NCBI GenBank assembly: GCA_046719575.1
Contig: JBDNCP010000164.1
Location: 1 to 10,205, forward strand
Length of the DNA: 10,205 nucleotides
Direction of reading: 5' to 3'
From: Thermoleptolyngbya sp046719575
Lineage (GTDB): Bacteria > Cyanobacteriota > Cyanobacteriia > Elainellales > Elainellaceae
Each line of letters starts with the position of its first letter. Position 1 is the first letter of the stretch. Below are positions 1-6,658 of this stretch, one piece after another. The position numbers and the translations under genes were made by a program. The notes beneath the pieces were generated by a model. The model saw only the letters and a list, made by a program, of their open reading frames with translations. It made no database searches and was not told the DNA's origin.

Positions 1-37
1 GTATCAATCAGGTTTTTGTTATTCAGTCGAGGTTTCT

Positions 38-793
38 GTGGCCAAAATTGTTTCCATCCACTCCTATCGAGGCGGCACAGGCAAATCCAACCTCACAGCA
101 AACTTGGCCACGGCGATCGCCCTCCAGGGCAACCGCGTCGCCGTCATCGACACCGACATTCCCTCACCGGGCATCCACGTCATCTTTGGGCTAGACGACC
201 AAAAAATCGACAAAACCCTCAACGACTATCTCTGGGGTCGCTGCACCATCGCCGATGCCGCCTACGATGTCACGCCCTCTTCCGCCAACCCAAACGGCGG
301 TCAGGTGTTTCTCGTCCCCTCCAGCGTCAATGCCGACGAAATCGCCCGCATTCTCAACCAGGGCTATGACTTTCGCCTGCTCAACGACGGCCTGCGCCAG
401 CTTGTGCGCCAGCTCGACATCGACTATCTGCTCATCGACACCCACCCCGGACTGAACAAAGAAACCCTGCTGTCGATCGCCGTCTCCAACCTGGTGCTGC
501 TCATCCTGCGGCCCGACCAGCAAGACTTTCAGGGCACTGCCGTCACCGTAGACGTGGCCCGCCAGCTCGATGCCCGCCAAATGCTGCTCATCGTCAACAA
601 AGTCCTCAGCAGCATGGATCAAAACGCCCTTAGGGAACAGGTCACTCAGACCTACAAAGTACCCGTTGCAGGCGTTTTCACCCTATCTGAAGAGATGATC
701 TACCTGGCTAGCAACGGCATCTTTTTTCTGCGGTATCCTGATCATCCCTTTAGCCAGGAACTCCGTCGCGTCGTTGCTCAGGTTGTTGGTTAA
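38..793 (+). CDS. ParA/MinD-like P-loop ATPase with an RGGTGKS deviant Walker A
   Basis: A 251-residue soluble ATPase of the ParA/MinD (SIMIBI) class. It starts at GTG, with GAGG five bases upstream. Visible motifs: deviant Walker A at residues 10-17 (YRGGTGKS), switch I at about 38-45 (DTDIPSPG), Walker B around D134 (LLIDTHPG), and the base-recognition VNK at 186-188. The lysine that normally precedes the two glycines (KGGxGK) is arginine here (R11). The C-terminus ends soon after the last conserved segment and I see no clear MinD-type amphipathic membrane helix. That argues against true MinD, and no minC or minE is nearby. A chromosome-partitioning ParA is also unlikely, since there is no parB or parS. 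The next gene, 20 bp downstream on the same strand, is an anti-sigma kinase-like protein, so a signalling or localisation role is inferred. The family call is strong; the cellular role is unknown. Confidence 0.88.
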   Translation: MAKIVSIHSYRGGTGKSNLTANLATAIALQGNRVAVIDTDIPSPGIHVIFGLDDQKIDKTLNDYLWGRCTIADAAYDVTPSSANPNGGQVFLVPSSVNADEIARILNQGYDFRLLNDGLRQLVRQLDIDYLLIDTHPGLNKETLLSIAVSNLVLLILRPDQQDFQGTAVTVDVARQLDARQMLLIVNKVLSSMDQNALREQVTQTYKVPVAGVFTLSEEMIYLASNGIFFLRYPDHPFSQELRRVVAQVVG

Positions 794-813
794 CCATTGG
801 TTCAATTGGTTCA

Positions 814-1392
814 ATGCTGCAAATCTTTGGCGATTTTCAAGACGACCATCCCCCCAGCCAGGAATTCCTGTCGCTGGCCTTTTCCCCTAGTTCCGCTCCC
901 ATTCGCCAGCGCTGGCGCGTGAATGGACTCTCGGCCGATTTTGTGGCCGACTACATGACGACCTTCTTTCCTGGCGAGGATGATTTATCATCTCCTTCTC
1001 AGCAAGATAAGGTTCGTGATGCCGTAAGCTTTATTGCGAATGAACTGCTGGAAAACGCAATGAAGTTTAGTGACGAAACTTCCTCCTTTCCGATTCAGAT
1101 TCAGTTACATTTGCACAGCGACGCGCTGATTTTTTACGTGACAAACAGCATCAAACCTGATGATATTACCCGATTCCAAACGCTGATTCAGGAAATTGTT
1201 TCTAGCAATCCCGACGAGTTATACATTCAGCGGCTAGAAGCCAACGCGCTAGACGATAACAACGCTGGGTCGGGGCTGGGGTTGCTGATTATGCTGACCA
1301 ACTACGCCGCCTGCTTGGGGTGGAAATTTGAAACCCTACAAGCTGAACCGTTGCTCACTGCCGTTACCACAATGGTTAAAATGCCCGTCTAA
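814..1392 (+). CDS. HATPase-like anti-sigma kinase (partner-switching type)
   Basis: A 192-residue protein with a GHKL-type ATP-binding fold. The N-box is clear at residues 76-86 (NELLENAMKFS, with E77 and N81). A glycine-rich G-box lies at 152-157 (GSGLGL), followed by a hydrophobic helix (LLIMLTNYAACLG). The usual DxGxG box is not recognisable; the corresponding place reads VTNSIKPDD. There is no phosphoacceptor histidine domain, so it is not a histidine kinase. Size, layout and the adjacent STAS gene fit an RsbW/SpoIIAB-like or SiaB-like serine kinase that phosphorylates a STAS partner. Residues 1-65 have no recognised domain. The start codon overlaps the second copy of a 9-bp tandem duplication (TTGGTTCAA, 797-805 and 806-814), and no Shine-Dalgarno sequence is seen. 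Kinase activity is inferred, not shown. Confidence 0.8.
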   Translation: MLQIFGDFQDDHPPSQEFLSLAFSPSSAPIRQRWRVNGLSADFVADYMTTFFPGEDDLSSPSQQDKVRDAVSFIANELLENAMKFSDETSSFPIQIQLHLHSDALIFYVTNSIKPDDITRFQTLIQEIVSSNPDELYIQRLEANALDDNNAGSGLGLLIMLTNYAACLGWKFETLQAEPLLTAVTTMVKMPV

Positions 1393-1433
1393 TACACCCG
1401 ATCAATTACACCCGCTCGATCAAGACACGACAA

Positions 1434-1820
1434 ATGACGGATACATTAGAATCAGCAAAGATTAATTTGAGCGCTATGGAACTTCGGGACAACGACTATC
1501 AAATCTGGTATGACGCAGAGACGCAGAAATTGACCTGCCAAGGGGCGCTGCGTCTGGGCGGGCCTGACGAATACGCGCCGATCGCTCAACTGCTGGATGA
1601 GGTGGTCAAACAAGAACCCCAAAACCTGGAGCTAGATCTGCGGAAGCTGGCGTTTCTCAATAGTTCCGGCATCAACACACTCTCCAAGTTTGTGATTAAG
1701 GTACGGCAAAATAGCCAGATTCAGTTAGTGATTCAGGGATCAAACGAGATCCCCTGGCAAACCAAGTCGCTGCCCAACTTGCAGCGATTATTGCCCACGC
1801 TCAAGCTCCAGTTTGATTGA
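1434..1820 (+). CDS. STAS-domain anti-sigma factor antagonist-like protein
   Basis: A 128-residue single STAS domain. Residues 66-84 carry the diagnostic segment: a beta strand (LELDLRKLAFLN) running into SSGINTLSKF. In SpoIIAA-type proteins the serine of the DSSG loop is the phosphorylation site. Here the loop reads N76-S77-S78-G79, so S77 is the likely target and the preceding aspartate is asparagine. The N-terminal half (WYDAETQKLTCQG) is the usual strand pair before the first helix. The gene starts 41 bp after the kinase-like gene, and the two are the expected substrate and kinase of a partner-switching pair. Such systems in cyanobacteria include the IcfG-cluster proteins of Synechocystis and the Hmp proteins of Nostoc; I cannot say which, if any, this is orthologous to. 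No Shine-Dalgarno sequence is evident. Confidence 0.83.
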   Translation: MTDTLESAKINLSAMELRDNDYQIWYDAETQKLTCQGALRLGGPDEYAPIAQLLDEVVKQEPQNLELDLRKLAFLNSSGINTLSKFVIKVRQNSQIQLVIQGSNEIPWQTKSLPNLQRLLPTLKLQFD

Positions 1821-1892
1821 GGGCTTTATTCCATCCGGGCTTATCCCATCGGGTTTATCTCATCGGGTTCATCTCACGGATTCTGTCTCACG
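1821..1892 (+). repeat. Degenerate 14-bp tandem repeat in the STAS-PAS spacer
   Basis: Five successive units follow the STAS stop codon: 1821-1836 (16 bp), then GGGCTTATCCCATC (1837-1850), GGGTTTATCTCATC (1851-1864), GGGTTCATCTCACG (1865-1878) and a more diverged unit (1879-1892). The period is 14 bp, which is not a multiple of three, so this is more likely spacer than coding sequence. This supports starting the PAS gene at the later ATG. Function unknown. Confidence 0.75.
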
Positions 1893-1935
1893 ATTTTTGA
1901 CTCGCGTTTTCGGTCTATCACTATGGGCACGCAAT

Positions 1936-3123
1936 ATGGGCACGTCCGCATCGCTTTCTGAGCAGGCTCCCGACCCGTTGTTGTCGGAGGTAGTCGTCCT
2001 GCAACAGCAAGTCGAGCAGTTGCGCCAGCAGCTTTTGCAAACTCAACAGGAAAAGACTGACCTGGAAGTGTTGCTCAACACGGTGACGGGCCATTCTGAT
2101 CAGATTTTGTCGGAGGTCGAGCAGGAGAGGACAGATCTGGAAATTTTGCTGGAAACCGCAACCGAGCATTCGATGCTGGTGGAAACCGATTTGCAGCAGC
2201 AGGTTGAGGAGGAGCGGCGGCAGCGAGAGGAACAGTTTCAGTCCATCACGGCTGCAACGCCGGTGGGGCTGCTGATTGCTGAGCTGGAAGAGGGTCAAAT
2301 TCTGTACGCAAACGAGCGGCTGGGGGATTTGCTGGGGCGATCGCCAGAGGCACTGCTGGCCCAGTCTACGGTCGATTTCTACGCTCAGCCAGCGGAGCGA
2401 GTGTCGGTGCTAGAGGCGATCGCCCGCCACCAGTCCTATCAGGGCGAGCTGTTGTTTCGGCGGCCCGATGGCAGCGTGTTTTGGGGGCTGATGTCGATGC
2501 GGCCATTTCGGTTTAACGGGCAGCAAACGCTGCTGACGGCGATTCAAGACATTAGCGATCGCAAACAGGCCGAAGACGCGCTGCGAATTGCTGAGGCAAA
2601 ATATCGCGGCATTTTTGAAAACGCGGTGGAGGGCATTTTTCGGACGGCTCCCGATGGTGACTATCTAGAAGTGAACCGGGCGATGGCGGGCTTGTTTGGC
2701 TATGCTTCTCCGGGCGAAATGCTGGAAGCGGTTCAGGGCAAAACGGCTCAGCTTTATGTTGACCCAGCACAGCAGCAAGACTTGTGGCAGCGCCTTGAGT
2801 CCCAAGACGAGATCAAAGACTTTGAATATGAAGCCCGCCGTCAGGACGGCAGCCGCTTTTGGGCCTCGGCTTGGGCGCGGGCTATTCGCAGCGAGTCGGG
2901 CGAGCTTCTGTATTATGAAGGAAGCTGCATCGACATCACACAACGCAAACAGCAGGAAGAAGCCCTAAAACAAGAAATTCGCAAACTGCGGATCGAAGTC
3001 GATCAAACCAAGCGCCAAAAAGAAGTTGCCCAAATTGAGCAAACCGACTATTTCCAGTGGCTTGTGTCTCAGGCTGATGACCTACGCTTGTTCAAAGAGT
3101 CTCCCCAGCAAGAGGATGGGTAA
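1936..3123 (+). CDS. Two-PAS coiled-coil sensor protein without an output domain
   Basis: A cytoplasmic sensory protein of 395 residues from the first ATG. Layout: a glutamine- and glutamate-rich coiled coil (about 18-105), PAS1 (about 101-210, ending DISDRK), PAS2 (about 217-338, ending DITQRK), then a charged coiled-coil tail with EVAQIEQTDYFQWL. No kinase, GGDEF, cyclase or phosphatase domain follows. The coiled coil contains two adjacent 25-residue repeats (ExTDLExLLxTxTxHS), encoded at 2050-2124 and 2125-2199. From memory, both this motif and the TDYF tail occur in larger cyanobacterial cyclases and kinases, so the gene may be a stand-alone sensory module that acts through a partner. The frame is open back to a TTG at 1813, but that extension would translate the 14-bp repeats, so I prefer 1936. 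It is the last gene of the cluster. The PAS ligand is unknown. Confidence 0.85.
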   Translation: MGTSASLSEQAPDPLLSEVVVLQQQVEQLRQQLLQTQQEKTDLEVLLNTVTGHSDQILSEVEQERTDLEILLETATEHSMLVETDLQQQVEEERRQREEQFQSITAATPVGLLIAELEEGQILYANERLGDLLGRSPEALLAQSTVDFYAQPAERVSVLEAIARHQSYQGELLFRRPDGSVFWGLMSMRPFRFNGQQTLLTAIQDISDRKQAEDALRIAEAKYRGIFENAVEGIFRTAPDGDYLEVNRAMAGLFGYASPGEMLEAVQGKTAQLYVDPAQQQDLWQRLESQDEIKDFEYEARRQDGSRFWASAWARAIRSESGELLYYEGSCIDITQRKQQEEALKQEIRKLRIEVDQTKRQKEVAQIEQTDYFQWLVSQADDLRLFKESPQQEDG

Positions 3124-3378
3124 TTCGTTCTAATTCATATCGAAGTGAATCTGAGCAGCGGCGGCATCAACAAGCTGGCGGTCTATCAGGGGCTAGGCGT
3201 GCCCGAAGTGCTGATCTGGCAAGACGGCGACCTGACGCTGTATGACCTGCGCGGAGAGACCCATCGCACCATCAGCCGCAGCTAGTTTTTCCCAAATTTG
3301 GAGATTCAGCAGCTTGCTCAATTTGTCCGACCCTATGACCAACCCCAGGCGATTAGGGATTTTCTCAACAGCTTATAG
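3124..3378 (+). pseudogene. C-terminal remnant of a Uma2-family (DUF820) nuclease
   Basis: Reading from 3133 gives IHIEVNLSSGGINKLAVYQG, then LGVPEVLIWQDGDLTLYDLR, then a stop (TAG, 3283-3285). The same frame continues FFPNLEIQQLAQFVRPYDQP and ends at TAG 3376-3378. This matches the C-terminal half of cyanobacterial Uma2-type PD-(D/E)xK-like proteins (SGGIDKLAVYQGLGVPEVW followed by RSEFFPNL). The N-terminal half is absent, because the PAS gene's stop codon lies immediately upstream in the same frame. The internal TAG sits where the family usually has glutamate after RS, consistent with a single GAG to TAG change. The remnant has lost its N-terminus and carries a nonsense mutation, so it is almost certainly non-functional. 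Uma2 genes are abundant and mobile in cyanobacterial genomes, often as fragments. Confidence 0.8.
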
Positions 3379-3408
3379 GGCCTCTGCCGTTGTGCCGAAG
3401 CGTCCCTC

Positions 3409-4878
3409 TCACTGATTCCGAAATTGCCATGCGGCCTCTAGCACCTGCACCCAGCGCTTTTGCATCTGTTTGGGGGTGCAGCGGAGCGCTTGGGCGATCG
3501 CCGTGTCGGGTTCCCGCTGAAGTTTTAGCCGCAAAAGCTGGCGCTGGTCAGCCGTCAGTTGTGCCTGAAACGCCTCCCACTGGTGCTGCGGCATTCCCAG
3601 GTTTTGATCGAGATCTGCGCCGAGCCACTGGTGAACCAACTGCCACCGATGGGAGCGCGAGAATTTTTCGACGTGATACTTAAACCGCTGCTGCAAATAG
3701 TCGCGCTGGCGGGGCGACAATCCCAAAATTTCGTCGATTTCTGGAGCGGTGAGATCTTGCATCTTCAGAATGAGATAGTCGATGCAGTCCTGCTGCTTTT
3801 GCGACTCTAGATATTGCACTAGTTCTACCAAGACGCGATCGCGCAATACAGAATCCGCCGGATCGAGCGCTTCGGACACCATCTGCTCGCGCACCTGTTG
3901 CACCACGGGCGATCGGCTGTGGATGTCGGCTTCGTCGCCCCGTGCCGATTCCACCGCCAGATCCAGATCCACAGAGGTTTCCGCTGGCTGGCGACGAGCA
4001 AACCCCTGCGCCCGCAGCACGATTAATTGCTGATTTCGGCGGCCGGGCAGGTTGATGCGGCGCTTGGCATATTGCTCCATAAACGCCATGTATTCTGCCA
4101 GTTCTAGTCGGGTTTGCGGGCTATAGTCGTCGGGCAAAAAGTTCTCTTTGCGAAACGCCTTTAGCACTTCGATGTAGAAGATCTGCATGAAGTCTTCGAT
4201 CATCTCATAGCGAGCCTGGAATCCAAGCTGGGCGCGGCTGCGCGTGATGTGGCGATAGACAATGGCGCTGAGGTGGCTATGTAGCTCCACACGACCGCGC
4301 CGCGACCCCAGGCGATAGTAGGTCAGGCACTTTTGCAGGCGATGTTGGGCCAGCGTCCACTGCCAGGTTTCGACCTGTCCCGAAGACTGAATGCGATCGC
4401 TCTTGATGCAAATCCGCTCTACCTCGGCCACAATCCGCCGGATTACTGTATCGGCGCTGGTCGGCCGCTTAGACAGGGCAGATTCCAGCTCGTTCAATAG
4501 CCGCTCCACAAGCTGGAGATTCTGAATCTCTGGCGGCTGGGCGGATGGGAGGTCTGCATCATCTGCCTCTGCATCATCTGAGTCTGCCGATGGGGATGGG
4601 TTATGAGTGGGGGCGATCGCCAGCGATTCTGTGTCTACATCCCCCAGCAAATCGATAGAATCCAGCATCGGAGCCGAGTCTGGCCCAGCCGCAAACAAAG
4701 AATCCGCAGAATCCGCCGCTGCTGGGCAATCTGGCGAAAATGCCGCCGAAGACGATGCGGTGTGTGTTTCGTGGGGGCTGGGTTGATTGAAGTTGGCAGA
4801 GGCAACCGGAGCATGAAAACCAGAAGCCGTAGACGCAGGCGTGGCACAAGTCGGGAATTTAGCGGGTTCGAGATTCAT
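3409..4878 (-). CDS. HetZ-family regulator with an extended N-terminus
   Basis: A 489-residue protein from the ATG at 4878. The first 120 residues or so are rich in Ser, Ala, Pro and Asp and look disordered. The remainder resembles HetZ and HetZ-related proteins as I remember them: EVERICIKSDRIQSSG, RLGSRRGRVELHSHLSAIVY, IEDFMQIFYIEVLKAF, LAEYMAFMEQYAKRRINLPG and LRAQGFARRQPAETSVD. Two helix-turn-helix-like segments lie near the C-terminus (about 376-402, LTAPEIDEILGLSPRQ; about 457-484, DTAIAQALRCTPKQMQ). In Anabaena, HetZ is a transcription regulator needed early in heterocyst commitment and acts with HetR. Homologues also occur in filamentous species without heterocysts. Orthology to hetZ itself is not established, and no patU-like gene adjoins. 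A GTG at 4962 would add 28 residues of unremarkable sequence. No Shine-Dalgarno sequence precedes either start. Confidence 0.75.
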   Translation of the reverse strand: MNLEPAKFPTCATPASTASGFHAPVASANFNQPSPHETHTASSSAAFSPDCPAAADSADSLFAAGPDSAPMLDSIDLLGDVDTESLAIAPTHNPSPSADSDDAEADDADLPSAQPPEIQNLQLVERLLNELESALSKRPTSADTVIRRIVAEVERICIKSDRIQSSGQVETWQWTLAQHRLQKCLTYYRLGSRRGRVELHSHLSAIVYRHITRSRAQLGFQARYEMIEDFMQIFYIEVLKAFRKENFLPDDYSPQTRLELAEYMAFMEQYAKRRINLPGRRNQQLIVLRAQGFARRQPAETSVDLDLAVESARGDEADIHSRSPVVQQVREQMVSEALDPADSVLRDRVLVELVQYLESQKQQDCIDYLILKMQDLTAPEIDEILGLSPRQRDYLQQRFKYHVEKFSRSHRWQLVHQWLGADLDQNLGMPQHQWEAFQAQLTADQRQLLRLKLQREPDTAIAQALRCTPKQMQKRWVQVLEAAWQFRNQ

Positions 4879-5397
4879 GACGGTGTTGGTGATGCACGGG
4901 TTGGTAGAGCAACTGCCGGAGGCGCGGAGCAAATTGCGAGGCCGCGTCGCCCCGCTTGCCACCCAACTCAGCAGTCATAATCAGGTCTACACGCTCCCCC
5001 GGAGGGAGTACGGCTTCGTCCGGATGGGGCTATGTCACTTTTTATGCTGGTCTCTTGGGGCAAGACGCGGAGAGGTCTTCACCCGTGTTCACCAAACCGC
5101 TGAATTTTGAAGGAACTCCAGACGAATCGGGCAGACGACGGGCGGGTAGCTGTCCCTGAGGGAATCGAATCAAAGGGGGTGCCAGTTGACCGGGTGGCTA
5201 AATTTTGGTTTAGCCCTGATCGGACGAAGGCACTGGGCGAATGAACCGGGCGAATGGATCGGGAGGACGACCGAGTCCAGGACTTTGACCGCAAGGATTC
5301 GCAGAATCCTTGCAAAAAGTGAGCTTTCAAAAGTTCCTGCTCTGTAAAGGGGGCGGCAGGAATTTCAGCCCTCCGGCAGGATGGCTCAAGCAGGCGA
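4879..5397. other. Hairpin-rich spacer upstream of the HetZ-like gene
   Basis: About 520 bp without a convincing gene, between two - strand genes. Short inverted repeats seen: CTCCC/GGGAG (4994-5008), TCCCT/AGGGA (within about 5152-5162), GGCTAAA/TTTAGCC (5196-5215) and a perfect 9-bp stem at 5291-5313. A 13-bp tandem pair beginning GGGCGAAT lies at 5235-5260, and CGGCAGGA occurs twice near 5355-5385. The spacer probably contains the promoter and leader of the HetZ-like gene. I could not match it to tRNA, RNase P RNA, tmRNA or a known riboswitch, and I cannot assign a promoter with confidence. Confidence 0.45.
5291..5313. other. Perfect 9-bp stem-loop in the spacer
   Basis: GCAAGGATT (5291-5299), the loop CGCAG, and AATCCTTGC (5305-5313) form a perfect inverted repeat. 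On the + strand it is followed by A's; on the - strand the T-run comes before the stem. It therefore lacks the trailing U-tract of an intrinsic terminator in either direction. It could be a structured leader element or a protein-binding palindrome for the - strand HetZ-like gene. Function unknown. Confidence 0.6.
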
Positions 5398-6060
5398 CTA
5401 GTCCAGTCCTGGTTCCATCACCAACCCGGCGATCGCCTCTATTCCTAGACCCTTTCGCAAGAGAATAGGTTCCTCTCCCGTCAGATCCAGCATGGTAGAC
5501 ACCTGATATCCCACGCGAGAATCGTCGTCGATGATGAGATCCACTAGCTTATCAAAGCGATTGAACAGTTCAGGTTTAGAAATATGACTGGGTGGCGCGG
5601 GCGATTGAGAATCAAACGCTGTCGTTGCAGAGGTTGAAATAATTGGGTTGCCCAGCGTCGTTAGCACCGCCTGACAGACCTTGTGGTCGGGGACGCGAAT
5701 GCCCGTTGTTTTGCGTTTGGGGTCCATCACCAGCCGGGGCACCAGCTTGGTCGCAGGCAGCAGGAAGGTATAAGGGCCAGGAATTAACCGCTTGATCAGT
5801 CGATAGGCCGCATCGCTAACCGTGGCGTAGCTGGCAATATTCGACAGCGACGAGCAAAGAAACGTTAAGGGTTTATCGCTAGAAAGCTGCTTAATTTTGC
5901 GGACTCGCTCGATGGCCGATTTGGAATTGAGATTGCAGCCAATTGCGTAGACCGTATCGGTGGGGTAGAGCAGCACAGCCCCGTCCTGAAGCGCATCGCA
6001 GACTTGATCGATCTTGCGCTTTTGGGGCGTTTCAGGATGGATGCTGTAGACGATCGCCAT
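5398..6060 (-). CDS. YrdC/YciO-type threonylcarbamoyl-AMP synthase homologue
   Basis: A 220-residue single YrdC domain. Visible family motifs: LYPTDTVYAIGC (31-42), KIKQLSSDKPL (55-65), PGPYTFLLPA (94-103), TGIRVPDH (119-126), ISTSA (141-145) and VSTMLDL (187-193). Members of the Sua5/YrdC group make threonylcarbamoyl-AMP from threonine, bicarbonate and ATP, the first step of t6A formation at position 37 of ANN-decoding tRNAs. Length and sequence are closer to the YciO branch, whose activity is less certain, and there is no Sua5 C-terminal domain. The ATG at 6060 gives MAIVYSIHPE, which fits family N-termini. An ATG at 6162 would add 34 unlike residues. No clear Shine-Dalgarno sequence is seen. 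It is transcribed alone toward the HetZ-like gene, 519 bp away, and is probably not co-transcribed with it. Confidence 0.88.
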   Translation of the reverse strand: MAIVYSIHPETPQKRKIDQVCDALQDGAVLLYPTDTVYAIGCNLNSKSAIERVRKIKQLSSDKPLTFLCSSLSNIASYATVSDAAYRLIKRLIPGPYTFLLPATKLVPRLVMDPKRKTTGIRVPDHKVCQAVLTTLGNPIISTSATTAFDSQSPAPPSHISKPELFNRFDKLVDLIIDDDSRVGYQVSTMLDLTGEEPILLRKGLGIEAIAGLVMEPGLD

Positions 6061-6578
6061 GAAGTTTTTCTTCGGAAAGATGCCGTGTTGTCGTCGGGTC
6101 TGCCATGAGTACGTCGATAGATTTACGGACGCGGCCGCTCCATCGGTTTGCCAGGGCATCAAACTATCGTACTCTTGCGGACGGTGAATCGTGGGACGGG
6201 GGTTTTTAATTCAGTACGAGATGAATTTCTCCTGATTTTTGGGGCAAAGGGCGATCGCCCGCCAAAGTTTGGAGTATCCTGGTAAATCCTGCGCTCTTTT
6301 GGGAGCGGCATGGCATGGCTGGGGAGAGTTTGGCTTGGGTGGCTCTACTGGGGTTTTCCACAAAATTCGCTGGGGAACCTACCGACTCAAAATTTCATCT
6401 GAGTCACTCAACCCGCAAGCCCCAAGCCGACTGAATCTAATCGCTGATTCAAGCACGCTTGATTGAAGAAAGTTCGATGAAGAAAAGCTAAAGCCTCCGC
6501 AGTGGGTCGTAATTCCATCGGTGGGTGCTGATAACAGTAGTAAGCTGGCAGGCTGGTGTTTCCAGCAGCAGGCTGACG
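6061..6578. other. Gene-free stretch upstream of the YrdC-like gene
   Basis: No supported gene on either strand. It contains one HIP1 site near 6250 and a small inverted repeat GCTGG/CCAGC (6552-6566). Open frames here (for example 6239-6466 on +) have no recognisable protein features and partly overlap repeats. The promoter of the - strand YrdC-like gene should lie in roughly 6061-6200, but I see no clear -35/-10 pair. Confidence 0.5.
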
Positions 6579-6658
6579 GTTCCCCGAAAGGACAGTTCCC
6601 CGAAAGGGCGGTTCCCCGAAAGGACAGTTCCCCGAAAGGGCGGTTCCCCGAAAGGACA
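6579..6658. repeat. Five-unit 16-bp tandem array, alternating A-B-A-B-A
   Basis: Five head-to-tail 16-bp units: GTTCCCCGAAAGGACA (type A; 6579-6594, 6611-6626, 6643-6658) alternating with GTTCCCCGAAAGGGCG (type B; 6595-6610, 6627-6642). Copies of each type are identical, so the real period is 32 bp. Each unit is a short imperfect palindrome around CCCCGAAAGG, which as RNA would put GAAA in a loop. The 16-bp period is not a codon multiple and no gene spans it. It resembles a short tandemly repeated repetitive element of cyanobacteria; any function is unknown. Confidence 0.92.

Noticed and set aside
1897..1925. TTGACT followed about 17 bp later by ACTATG as a promoter for the PAS gene
   Set aside because: The -10 match is poor and transcription would begin within a few bases of the ATG.
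1813..1935. TTG start at 1813 for the PAS gene, overlapping the STAS stop
   Set aside because: It would translate the 14-bp repeats into an IPSGL-like N-terminus unlike PAS proteins. TTG is a rare start and no Shine-Dalgarno sequence is present. The ATG at 1936 is preferred.
4879..4962. GTG start at 4962 for the HetZ-like gene
   Set aside because: The extra 28 residues are unremarkable and there is no ribosome site. It cannot be excluded.
5065..5130. glnA-type glutamine riboswitch suggested by GTTCACC and GAAGGAACTC
   Set aside because: The conserved GGACGGAAGTAGG core is missing and the closing stem has a mismatch.
5291..5320. Intrinsic terminator at the 9-bp stem
   Set aside because: The stem is followed by A's on +, and the T-run precedes it on -, so neither strand has the stem-then-U order.
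6061..6162. N-terminal extension of the YrdC-like protein to an ATG at 6162
   Set aside because: Adds 34 residues with no family likeness; family members start at the MAIVYSIHPE position.
6239..6466. 75-residue + strand open frame
   Set aside because: No recognisable domain, no ribosome site, and an unnatural composition.
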